64,000 nucleotides of DNA from NCBI GenBank assembly GCA_963719415.1, contig OY970383.1:1054001-1118000 (forward strand), read 5' to 3'. The notes beneath the pieces were generated by a model. The model ran no database searches. It was given only the letters and a program-made list of their open reading frames with translations, and was not told the DNA's origin. Shown in pieces: positions 42,358 to 50,349 of the stretch. Each line of letters begins with the position of its first letter. Position 1 is the first letter of the stretch. The position numbers and the translations under genes were made by a program. The stretch comes from JAPLIS01 sp963719415 (GTDB lineage Bacteria > Babelota > Babeliae > Babelales > Vermiphilaceae).

Positions 42358-44430
42358 TTAATCTCGAAATGCTAGTGCTGGATACAGAGGTTGTGGTGTA
42401 TCTCGACCGGTATAATTAGTAATCATTTTTGGAATGCCACGAATAAGTAGTCGCTCTGGCATAAGTTCATATAGCTGTTGTTGTTCGATTTGTTCTTGAT
42501 CTTGTTCAAATTTTTTTAATGGCATAGGTGGTGTAAATAGCATAGGTGATATAGAAGATAATTGAGTATAAGCGAGTTGGGTATCATGAATCATTGCATC
42601 AAATCTATCAAGTAAACCTGGAGTTGTTTGCTCAAGAATATCTCGAGGGGTCGCTTTTTTTTCTTTGTTTCGAACTTCTACTTGGCCTAATCTCCACCAT
42701 GCTAAGGTTGCTGCTCGTTGTAGAAAATTTTGTATATTTTTTTTATTATTTTCTTCTTCTTCTTCCGTTTCTTTATTTTCTTCCGTTATATTTTTTTTCA
42801 AGCATAAAAGGTGAAGAGGTGTGTGGCCATTATCTGTCACTGGCATTGGCTCGGCGGGAGTATGGTTACACAAAAGCTCTATTGAATCTAGAGGCTTATC
42901 ATTATCCAGAACGGTAAAATGCAATGCTTTCCCTCCTACATGATCGTTGTCAATATTACCAAGGCGGCTAAAAATTTTTTTAAAATTAACATCAGCTTTA
43001 GCATCCAAAAGTAATTGTATTACGTCACAAGAGCGAGCACCAAACAATGCGGTTGCTCCTTCTTGTGAGACTACATAATTTACTTCTGCTCCATGAGTTA
43101 AACAAGTTTTAATGAATGGAATGTTATTTTTAAGACAACCGAAATACAGTAAGGGAAAACTATTTGGATTAGCACCAGTATCAATCAATTCTTGCAATTT
43201 ATCGGTCGTTTCTTGGGTCCAATGATTCCAATTAGAATGACATAATACGTTCAATTCTCTGGTTAATGGATCATTGTAAGTTGTATTTGGTTTGATATAT
43301 TCTTCTTCTCGAAATGAAAGTGCAGGATAGATGGGATATGGTGTATTTCTACCAGCATAGTCTATGATAGTATCTGAAATGTAGTGAATATGATTGGTTG
43401 GTACATTTTCAGATGCAAGAGATAATTTTTTAGTTAAAAGTTTTCTAAGTGATTCTTTTTCAATCCATTCTCTATGTTGATCAAATTCCTCTAATGACAT
43501 AGGCGGTGTAAATGACATTGGTGATAGAGGAGACAATGTCGCTTGAGCCTGTTGCACGTCAGCGTAGATAGCATCAAAGTAGTTAACAAGATGAGGGTTT
43601 TTTCTGACAAGGTAATTGAGAGGAAGTTCATTGAAAATCGTATCACGAATATTTTTTTGTTCTAACGACCACCATAAAAGCGTTGCTGCTACTTGACAAA
43701 AACGAATAGGATTTGGAGGAACAGTACTTGTACATAAATAATGTAAGGGCACGCGACCTTTATCATCTAATGGTATCGGATTAGCAGGGGTATTATTACA
43801 TAATGTTTTTATTACTTCTAAAGGAAGAGTAATATCGTGCACCGCACTTGTTCCGGTAAATGTAGTATCCGCGGTTCCTGCGATTTTTTTAGCACTAATA
43901 TCAGCACCAGCCTTTAAAAGTAATTGTACTGCATGAGAAGAACGAGTAGAAAATAGAGGAGTTTTTCCTGTTTCAGGGTTAATTGTATTTGCGTCTGCCC
44001 CATGAGTTAAGCATGTTTCAAGAAGTGGAATATTATTATTTTGACATGCAAAATGTAATAAAAGATAACTCTTGGGATCAGCGCCAGCATGGATTAATGT
44101 TTGTATTTTGTCTATTGTTTCTTGATTCCAATCAACAGAGATAGGGTTATTATCATATAATTCCATTAATTCTTTGGTTAACGCATCATCATATCTGGTT
44201 ATATTATATTGTTTTGCACTTGCTCCTTTATATTCATCAGCAGCAAATAGACTAGTAATAGAAAACAGAATAATTATTATTAGACTAGTGGGAGCGAAAA
44301 CGTACTTCATTGTTATACTTTCTTTATTTTTTGTTATGTTTATTGCCATTGCTTTACTTGCAGAAAACAAATTAGACCTGGCAAACAAGAAAACTCCACT
44401 TAGGTTGATGAAAGAGAAAAGGTCTTTCAT
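42358..44430 (-). CDS. Two-unit fused secreted ankyrin protein
   Basis: A 690-residue protein made of two complete family units in tandem. Each unit has an LTxEL motif, ankyrin repeats (HAGADPKSYLLLHFACQNNN and TGANPNSFPLLYFGCLKNN at equal places), an LxWW/AWWR segment, and the terminal motif (RNTPYPIYPALSF at about 350 and RDTPQPLYPALAFRD at the end). The start is uncertain: the ATG at 44430 has an excellent AAAGGAGAAC site but gives 40 odd, partly hydrophobic residues before a second signal peptide that starts at ATG 44310 (MKYVFAPTSLIIIILF). Either start exports the protein. Fusion probably came from unequal crossing-over of tandem genes. Confidence 0.82.
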   Translation of the reverse strand: MKDLFSFINLSGVFLFARSNLFSASKAMAINITKNKESITMKYVFAPTSLIIIILFSITSLFAADEYKGASAKQYNITRYDDALTKELMELYDNNPISVDWNQETIDKIQTLIHAGADPKSYLLLHFACQNNNIPLLETCLTHGADANTINPETGKTPLFSTRSSHAVQLLLKAGADISAKKIAGTADTTFTGTSAVHDITLPLEVIKTLCNNTPANPIPLDDKGRVPLHYLCTSTVPPNPIRFCQVAATLLWWSLEQKNIRDTIFNELPLNYLVRKNPHLVNYFDAIYADVQQAQATLSPLSPMSFTPPMSLEEFDQHREWIEKESLRKLLTKKLSLASENVPTNHIHYISDTIIDYAGRNTPYPIYPALSFREEEYIKPNTTYNDPLTRELNVLCHSNWNHWTQETTDKLQELIDTGANPNSFPLLYFGCLKNNIPFIKTCLTHGAEVNYVVSQEGATALFGARSCDVIQLLLDAKADVNFKKIFSRLGNIDNDHVGGKALHFTVLDNDKPLDSIELLCNHTPAEPMPVTDNGHTPLHLLCLKKNITEENKETEEEEENNKKNIQNFLQRAATLAWWRLGQVEVRNKEKKATPRDILEQTTPGLLDRFDAMIHDTQLAYTQLSSISPMLFTPPMPLKKFEQDQEQIEQQQLYELMPERLLIRGIPKMITNYTGRDTPQPLYPALAFRD

Positions 44431-44454
44431 TTGTTCTCCTTTTTATATAGCAAG

Positions 44455-44560
44455 ACTTAGATAAAAAGCCTCAAGCGCGTAAGATATTAAGAACTTGTAA
44501 GATGCTTGTGGTCTTCGCTAAGGCCTAAAAAATGGGGAATTTTTAATATGCCCTGCTATA
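44455..44560. repeat. Diverged copy of the dispersed intergenic repeat
   Basis: Shares ATAGCAA at one side and GGGGAATTTTTAATATGCCC plus TGCTATA at the other with the copies at 17.94 and 55.4 kb, with a different middle. The rest of the 44431-44773 spacer is AT-rich and without a gene; an ankyrin promoter is likely near its end but not clear. Confidence 0.5.
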
Positions 44561-44773
44561 TTTTTTTCATAATAACCCTGAAATTAGTATAATTTAATGA
44601 GGTAAGGCAACATATTTTTTCACACCATATTTGATCACTTTTTTTTTTGAGCTTGTGAGTATTTTTGGATCAGATAATTACAAATAGGATAAGCGTTGCT
44701 TTTTTACATGTCTTCATGATACACTTTTAAATAGTTAATTTTAGTTTTATTTTGCTATAAAACGGGAATTTTT

Positions 44774-45577
44774 ATGAAAAAATTGTTGATATTTTGTGTT
44801 TTTAGTTTCTGTCTGGTTTTGGGTGCGAGCATATTATGGCGAGATACAATTATGTTCGAGGCAGCTAGAAAAGGGTATTTTGGACTAGCAAAAATTTTTT
44901 TCAAAATTGGAGCCGATATACATAAACAGGATAAACATGGTTGGACACTTTTAATGTCAGCAGCTTTTTTTGGGGATGTTGAATTTACACGGTTATTGCT
45001 TGATGCTGGGGCAGACGTAAACATGCAAAATAGATATGGTGGTACAGCTTTAATGACAGCAGTTAGTTATATATTTATCCGTAAAGAGAAAGATGTAATT
45101 GTGCAATTATTGCTTGATGCAGGGGCAGATGTAAATTCGCAAGATGAACATAGCCGTACTGCTTTAATGCGTGCAGCTTATTTTTGCAATGATGTAGTTG
45201 TAGGACAATTACTTAAAGCTGGGGCTAATGTAAATGTGCGGGACGAAGATGGAAAAACAGCTTTAATAGATGCAGCCCAATATGAATTTGGTAGTAATGA
45301 TGTATCTGTACGATTATTGCTTTCAGCGGGAGCAGATGTAAATGTACAAGACGAAGATGGAAAGACAGCTTTAATGTACGCAGTTCAATATCAATCAGAT
45401 GGTCAAGAGAATGTTATAGTTGTACGTTTGTTGCTTGAAGCTGGGGCTGATGTGAATATGCGAGACAAAGACGGAAAGACAGCTTTAGCGTATGCCCAAG
45501 ATTATGAAAATAGCTCTTTTGATATTGACCGGGACGTAGTTATACAATTATTACTTTCAGCGGGGGCTAAGAAATAA
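44774..45577 (+). CDS. Secreted ankyrin-repeat protein, array member 1
   Basis: A 267-residue protein: signal peptide MKKLLIFCVFSFCLVLGAS, then about seven canonical 33-35-residue ankyrin repeats, for example AGADVNMQNRYGGTALMTAV and AGANVNVRDEDGKTALIDAA. The repeats are close to consensus, unlike those of the 16.8/25.8/42.4-kb family, and there is no C-terminal RDTP motif. The upstream text ATAAAACGGGAATTTTT before ATG recurs before the next array genes, so promoter or leader and signal peptide were duplicated together. Confidence 0.9.
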   Translation: MKKLLIFCVFSFCLVLGASILWRDTIMFEAARKGYFGLAKIFFKIGADIHKQDKHGWTLLMSAAFFGDVEFTRLLLDAGADVNMQNRYGGTALMTAVSYIFIRKEKDVIVQLLLDAGADVNSQDEHSRTALMRAAYFCNDVVVGQLLKAGANVNVRDEDGKTALIDAAQYEFGSNDVSVRLLLSAGADVNVQDEDGKTALMYAVQYQSDGQENVIVVRLLLEAGADVNMRDKDGKTALAYAQDYENSSFDIDRDVVIQLLLSAGAKK

Positions 45578-45616
45578 GCGTTATATTGGGTATATTGTAC
45601 GATAAATGGGGTAATT

Positions 45617-46648
45617 ATGAAAAAATTGTTGATATTTTGTGTTTTTAGTTTTGGCTTATTTTTTGACGTTAGAGCTGGAGTTACTTCTGAAAAGATGACT
45701 AGTTCAATGCAAGTTACGCCAGGAGCTACAGTTAGTTCACCATCTGTAACTACACAGTCTACCACTGCTACTGTTATGAAACCCGAAAAAGATAATGCGT
45801 TCTCATGGCGAAATAAAATTCTATTTTGGGCAGCGATGCAAGGATCTTCTAGAGTTGTAAATTTTTTTATTAATGCAGGAGATGATATAAATAAGCAGGA
45901 TGGATATGGTTATACAGCTTTAATGTATGCAGCTGGTCATGGCCATGTTGCAGTTGTGCGTCTATTGCTCGCAGCAGGGGCACATGTAAACAGGCAGGAT
46001 AAAGATGGTCGGACAGCTTTAATGTATGCAGTTAATGCACTTTTTGTATATGGGGACAATAAAAATGAAATTGTAAGATTATTGCTTGCAGCAGGGGCCA
46101 CGGTGGGTATAAATATGCAGGACAAAAATGGCTTTACTGCTTTAATATGTGCAGCCGTTCGACGTGATGCTATAGTTGTAGGCTTATTGCTTGATGCTGG
46201 AGCTAGAGCAGGTGTAAATATACAGGATAAATATGGGTGGACAGCTTTAATGCATACACTTAAATTAACTAGCGTAACTTATGGAGCTCAAAATCAAGAG
46301 GGCGTTGTCCGCCTATTGCTTGCAGCGGGGGCTAATATAAATATGCAGAATAAATATGGAGAGACAGCTTTAATGTATGCAGCAGAGTATGGTAGAGATA
46401 AGATTGTACGTTTGTTGGTTGAAGCAGGGGCAGATGTAAATATGCAGAATAATAATGGGTTGACGGCTTTAATGTTGGTAGCTAAATATTCGTTTGGTAA
46501 TAAAGATGCAATTGTACGTTTGTTGCTTGAAACTGGGGCTGATGTGAATATGCGAGACAAAGACGGAAAGACAGCTTTAGAACATGCACAAGATCGTGGC
46601 AATGATGAAATTGTAGGTCTATTACGCCAAGCAGGAGCTGAGGAATAG
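45617..46648 (+). CDS. Secreted ankyrin-repeat protein, array member 2
   Basis: A 343-residue protein with the array signal peptide (MKKLLIFCVFSFGLFFDVRA), a Thr/Ser-rich spacer (about 20-60, VTPGATVSSPSVTTQST) and about eight ankyrin repeats (GYTALMYAAGHGHVAVVRLL, KYGETALMYAAEYGRDKIVR). The last repeat, DVNMRDKDGKTALEHAQDRG, is nearly identical to the last repeat of array member 3, pointing to recent exchange. It starts 39 bp after member 1. Confidence 0.9.
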   Translation: MKKLLIFCVFSFGLFFDVRAGVTSEKMTSSMQVTPGATVSSPSVTTQSTTATVMKPEKDNAFSWRNKILFWAAMQGSSRVVNFFINAGDDINKQDGYGYTALMYAAGHGHVAVVRLLLAAGAHVNRQDKDGRTALMYAVNALFVYGDNKNEIVRLLLAAGATVGINMQDKNGFTALICAAVRRDAIVVGLLLDAGARAGVNIQDKYGWTALMHTLKLTSVTYGAQNQEGVVRLLLAAGANINMQNKYGETALMYAAEYGRDKIVRLLVEAGADVNMQNNNGLTALMLVAKYSFGNKDAIVRLLLETGADVNMRDKDGKTALEHAQDRGNDEIVGLLRQAGAEE

Positions 46649-46715
46649 GAATAGTATACTTTTAATATAAAGTTTTAACTTTATAAGTATATTTTTTCAA
46701 TAAAATAGGGATTTT

Positions 46716-47492
46716 ATGAAAAAGCTATTAATATTCTGTGTTTTTAATTTTGGCTTATTTTTTGACGCTAAAGCTGGATTTGCCTCTGAAAAGCCGACTA
46801 GCTCAATGCAAGTTGCACCGAGTGCTATCATTATTTTTCCAGCTGTAACTACACAGTCTCCTGCTGCTGCTACTATGAAACCGGAAAAAGATAATACGTT
46901 ATCATGGCGCGATAAAACTATGGTATGGGCAGCAGGCCGAGGCTACTCTGGTCTTGTAAGTCTATTGCTTGCAATTGGAACTGATATAAATAAACCATCA
47001 GGTTTATTGGGAGAAACAGCTTTAATGGATGCAGCTATGGAGGGTCAAGATAAAATGGTAGAATTATTACTTAAGGCTGGGGCTTCTCTCAATAGTCGGG
47101 CTCGAAATGGACAAACAGCTTTACATTATGCAGCTTTTAACAGCAGTTCAGGTAAAGTTATAGAGCGATTACTTGCAGCTGGGGCTGATGTGAATGAGCG
47201 TGATGAATATGGAAATACAGCTTTAATGGATGAAGCTAGGCGTGGTCATGATGAAAGCGTAGGATTATTACTTAAAGCGAAAGCTGATGTAAATATGCAG
47301 AATAATAATGGAGACACAGCTTTAATGTCAGCAGCTTTTTTTGGTAGAAATAAAACTATAAGTCTATTGCTTGCAGCCGGGGCAGATATTAATAGGCGAG
47401 ACAAAGACGGAAAGACAGCTTTAGAACATGCACAAGATCGTGGCAATGATGACATTGTTCATCTATTGCGCCAAGCAGGAGCCAAACAATAA
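46716..47492 (+). CDS. Secreted ankyrin-repeat protein, array member 3
   Basis: A 258-residue protein: array signal peptide (MKKLLIFCVFNFGLFFDAKA), a Thr/Pro/Ala-rich spacer like that of member 2 (SSMQVAPSAIIIFPAVTTQS), then about six ankyrin repeats (GETALMDAAMEGQDKMVELL, GNTALMDEARRGHDESVGLL). The shared spacer and last repeat show it is a sister of member 2. Likely exported and host-protein binding. Confidence 0.9.
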   Translation: MKKLLIFCVFNFGLFFDAKAGFASEKPTSSMQVAPSAIIIFPAVTTQSPAAATMKPEKDNTLSWRDKTMVWAAGRGYSGLVSLLLAIGTDINKPSGLLGETALMDAAMEGQDKMVELLLKAGASLNSRARNGQTALHYAAFNSSSGKVIERLLAAGADVNERDEYGNTALMDEARRGHDESVGLLLKAKADVNMQNNNGDTALMSAAFFGRNKTISLLLAAGADINRRDKDGKTALEHAQDRGNDDIVHLLRQAGAKQ

Positions 47493-47561
47493 GAATAATA
47501 TACTTTTCATATAAAGTCTTAATTTTTATGAATATAATTTTGCGATAAAACGGGAGTTTGT

Positions 47562-48260
47562 ATGAGAAAATTATTATTGTTTTGTGTTTTTGGTTTTACT
47601 TTGTTTTTTGGTGTTAAAAGTGTCGTTGTGACTAAAAATCCAATTAATTCGGTGCAAGATGTATCTGGGACTCCTATCAAAGAGGAATCCGAAATACCTT
47701 TAACAGAAGACCTGATGCGTGAGCATGGAATTTTGAATCGAGTTTTATTAATGTATGAAGAAATTATAAAAAGAATTGATAACAATATTGATTTTTTGAT
47801 TGATGATTTGAGGGATGTAATAACGATTATAAAGTCTTTTATTGAAGATTATCATGAAAAAATTGAAGAAGATTATGTATTTCCTCTATTTGAAAAAAAC
47901 AAGAAAAAAATGCGGCTTATTAAAACATTGAAAAATCAACACGATAAAGGACGTGAAATAACAGCTCAACTTCAAAAGCTTTTGGCTACAAATGAGCTTA
48001 ATAAAATTAATAAAAAACTTATAAAAAATTTGTTACAAAAATTTATCAGAATGTATCGACCTCATGAAGCACGCGAAGATACCGTTTTATTTCCTCAAGT
48101 ACGTTCGCTTATTAGTGAAAAAGAATTTAAGAAGTTAGGAGAAAAATCTGAAGATCTTGAACACGAACTTTTTGGTGAAAATGGTTTTGAAATAATGGTA
48201 AAAAAGATCGAAAATATCGAAAAAAAATTAGATATTTTCGATTTAGAGCAGTTTACTTGA
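47562..48260 (+). CDS. Secreted hemerythrin-like protein with the ankyrin-array signal peptide
   Basis: A 232-residue protein. The signal peptide MRKLLLFCVFGFTLFFGVKS and the spacer ITS-like start (KNPINSVQD) are those of the ankyrin array, but the mature part is a four-helix HHE domain: His55 (MREHGILNR), His98/Glu102 (YHEKIEE), His127 (NQHDKGRE) and His168/Glu172 (PHEAREDTVLFP). These would hold a di-iron site that binds oxygen, NO or peroxide. Position inside an ankyrin array with the same leader indicates that the export module was recombined onto an unrelated domain. Confidence 0.85.
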   Translation: MRKLLLFCVFGFTLFFGVKSVVVTKNPINSVQDVSGTPIKEESEIPLTEDLMREHGILNRVLLMYEEIIKRIDNNIDFLIDDLRDVITIIKSFIEDYHEKIEEDYVFPLFEKNKKKMRLIKTLKNQHDKGREITAQLQKLLATNELNKINKKLIKNLLQKFIRMYRPHEAREDTVLFPQVRSLISEKEFKKLGEKSEDLEHELFGENGFEIMVKKIENIEKKLDIFDLEQFT

Positions 48261-48355
48261 TGGATGAAAAAAGAGGTATAGTTTTAAAGAAATTGTTTTA
48301 AAAACTGATTTTGTAGAAAATTTTCGAGTACACTATTGCGACAAACAGGGGTGTT

Positions 48356-48467
48356 GTGAGAAAAAATTTAAGCACAATAAAGATGGAGAAACAGATTTAA
48401 TGAAAGCAGCTTTTGGGGGTTATATGCAGTTATACGTTTATTGCTAGAAGCTGGGGCTGAAAAATAA
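48356..48467 (+). pseudogene. Ankyrin array member, decayed remnant
   Basis: Starts like an array gene (GTG AGA AAA, after GGGGTGTT) but loses the signal peptide at once; HNKDGETDLMKAAFGGYMQ and then, in a shifted frame, VIRLLLEAGAEK plus stop are ankyrin text. It lies between the hemerythrin-like gene and array member 4 and keeps the downstream spacer AGCGTTATATTGGGTAT also found after member 1. Confidence 0.85.
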
Positions 48468-48510
48468 GCGTTATATTGGGTATGTTTTTACGATAAAAAT
48501 GGGAATTTTT

Positions 48511-49299
48511 GTGAGAAAACCATTATTGTTTTGTTTTCTTAGTTTCTGTCTATTTTTTAGTACTAAAAGCGCGGTTGATGAGAAGAAATCGATCAACTTG
48601 GTGCAAAACACGCCAAGAGCTACTACGATCACTTCTGAATCTGTGGTTAGGTCAGCTAACAATACAAAACCAATATTACCGTCACTTCACAAACAAGATA
48701 AATCTATTCTTGCATATAATACGTCATCATGGCGGGATAAAGCTTTGTCGTGGGTTGCTAGAAGAGGATTTCCTAGGCTTGTAAGATTTTTGCTTGCTGC
48801 CGGAGCAGATGTAAATGCGCAGGATCAACAAGGATTTACCGCTTTAATGTATGCTGCTCCTTATGGAGATAAGGAAGTTGTACGCTTATTGCTTGCGGCA
48901 GGAGCTGATGTAAATATGCAAGATATATATGGCGACACTGCTTTAAATTGGGCGATTTGGTTTGAGAAGGATGTAATTGTACGGTTATTGCTTAAAGCGG
49001 GGGCGGATGTGAATCTGCAAGATAAAAAAGGAAGCACGATTTTAATGTTTGCAACTAGATATAGCAAGGTTGCAGTTGTAAAACTATTGCTCGCTGCAGG
49101 GGCAGATGTAAATATACAGGATAATCATGGAGTCACGGCCTTAATGTATGCAGCTGTTTTCACTAGAGATGAAGTTATACGTCTGTTGCTTGCAGCAGGG
49201 GCGGATGTTAATGCGCGAAACAATTATGGGCTTACCGCTTTAATGTATGCTAATGCTGTAATTGTACGTCTATTGCTCGCGGCGGGGGCTAAGAGATAA
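48511..49299 (+). CDS. Secreted ankyrin-repeat protein, array member 4
   Basis: A 262-residue protein with the array signal peptide (RKPLLFCFLSFCLFFSTKSA), a spacer, and about six near-consensus ankyrin repeats (AGADVNAQDQQGFTALMYAA, AGADVNIQDNHGVTALMYAA). I chose the GTG at 48511 because it aligns with the start and GGGAATTTTT leader of the other array genes; an ATG at 48499 lies inside that leader. The final repeat ends IVRLLLAAGAKR, as in member 1. Confidence 0.88.
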   Translation: MRKPLLFCFLSFCLFFSTKSAVDEKKSINLVQNTPRATTITSESVVRSANNTKPILPSLHKQDKSILAYNTSSWRDKALSWVARRGFPRLVRFLLAAGADVNAQDQQGFTALMYAAPYGDKEVVRLLLAAGADVNMQDIYGDTALNWAIWFEKDVIVRLLLKAGADVNLQDKKGSTILMFATRYSKVAVVKLLLAAGADVNIQDNHGVTALMYAAVFTRDEVIRLLLAAGADVNARNNYGLTALMYANAVIVRLLLAAGAKR

Positions 49300-49341
49300 G
49301 TAATTATATACGTTTGTTATGTATTTTGTGAGCACGTAAAG

Positions 49342-50184
49342 CTATTGCTTAGGTTTAATACGCATATAATCTTTGTACGTAATAATTATAAAAAATATGA
49401 TTAAAAATATAAAAATAAGCGTCTGGCCTGAATTATAATAAGAGTTATGAGAGGCAATGGTAGATGTAGCTGTTTTTGTAGCCGATAGGGGCCCGCTTAG
49501 TTTTTTTATTGTTAAAAAAAGCATTTGGCTGCCATCAAGGCCAGGGATAGGAAGTAGGTTAAATAACCCTATGTTAATTGATAAAATAGCGAGAATAAAA
49601 ATAAAAAGATCGAAGCCTTGGTTTATGCTTGTGCCTATAATGGAGATAATACCTATGGGTCCTATTATTGAGCGACCATTGCTTTGTTGATTAAAGAGAG
49701 CAGTTGCTTGCTTACGGATTATACGTAACTGGGTGGTTTGTGTGGGTGTAGAACCATTTTCTGGTACAGCAGTCTCTAATTCATGATTTTGCGTTTGAAA
49801 ACTTTCTTGTTGGGAAAAATTTGATGCAGGTACTTTTTTATATTTTAGGTATGCAAAAACGATATAAGCAAATAAAAAATTAAAAATAATACCCGCAAAC
49901 ATGATAAGCATCTGTATGCTATAAGGCTGTAAAGCCATACTTGTTGGATCTATTTCTACATAGCCACCAACAGGAAGAGCAGCTAGCTGGAATGTTGTGT
50001 ATTTTGTATAAAAACTGGCTAGTCGCGGACCGAAGCCGATAGAAAAAAGAGGCGTTGTTACGTTAAACAATCTACAAACAAGAAAATGCCCCATTTCATG
50101 TACAATAATAATAAGACTGAGGCCCAATAATCCAAGAGTCCAATTTTTTATGACAGACTGCGGTTTTGTATTAGATATATGCAT
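49342..50184 (-). CDS. Site-2-type M50 membrane metalloprotease (RseP-like)
   Basis: An intramembrane zinc protease of 280 residues. The active site HEMGH lies in the first helix (about 28-32) and the second metal motif in LLPIPGLDGSQML (about 225-237), with Asp as third ligand. A PDZ domain, usual in RseP, is missing or very reduced: the middle (about 125-165) is a polar Gln/Thr-rich stretch. I chose the ATG at 50184 rather than the GTG at 50298. Likely roles are regulated intramembrane proteolysis or signal-peptide clearance. Confidence 0.82.
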   Translation of the reverse strand: MHISNTKPQSVIKNWTLGLLGLSLIIIVHEMGHFLVCRLFNVTTPLFSIGFGPRLASFYTKYTTFQLAALPVGGYVEIDPTSMALQPYSIQMLIMFAGIIFNFLFAYIVFAYLKYKKVPASNFSQQESFQTQNHELETAVPENGSTPTQTTQLRIIRKQATALFNQQSNGRSIIGPIGIISIIGTSINQGFDLFIFILAILSINIGLFNLLPIPGLDGSQMLFLTIKKLSGPLSATKTATSTIASHNSYYNSGQTLIFIFLIIFFIIITYKDYMRIKPKQ

Positions 50185-50349
50185 ACTATTGTTCTCGTTT
50201 TTTTGCTTATATTCTATTTTTGTATTCCGTATATCACCATAAACTATAGCTATAACAAAAGTATATATTAACTTTAGAGCTCTTTTTTTGATGGGCACTA
50301 TTTTTTCAGAAAACTAGTTAATTCATGATTTAGCAAAGTTGCTATCGTT

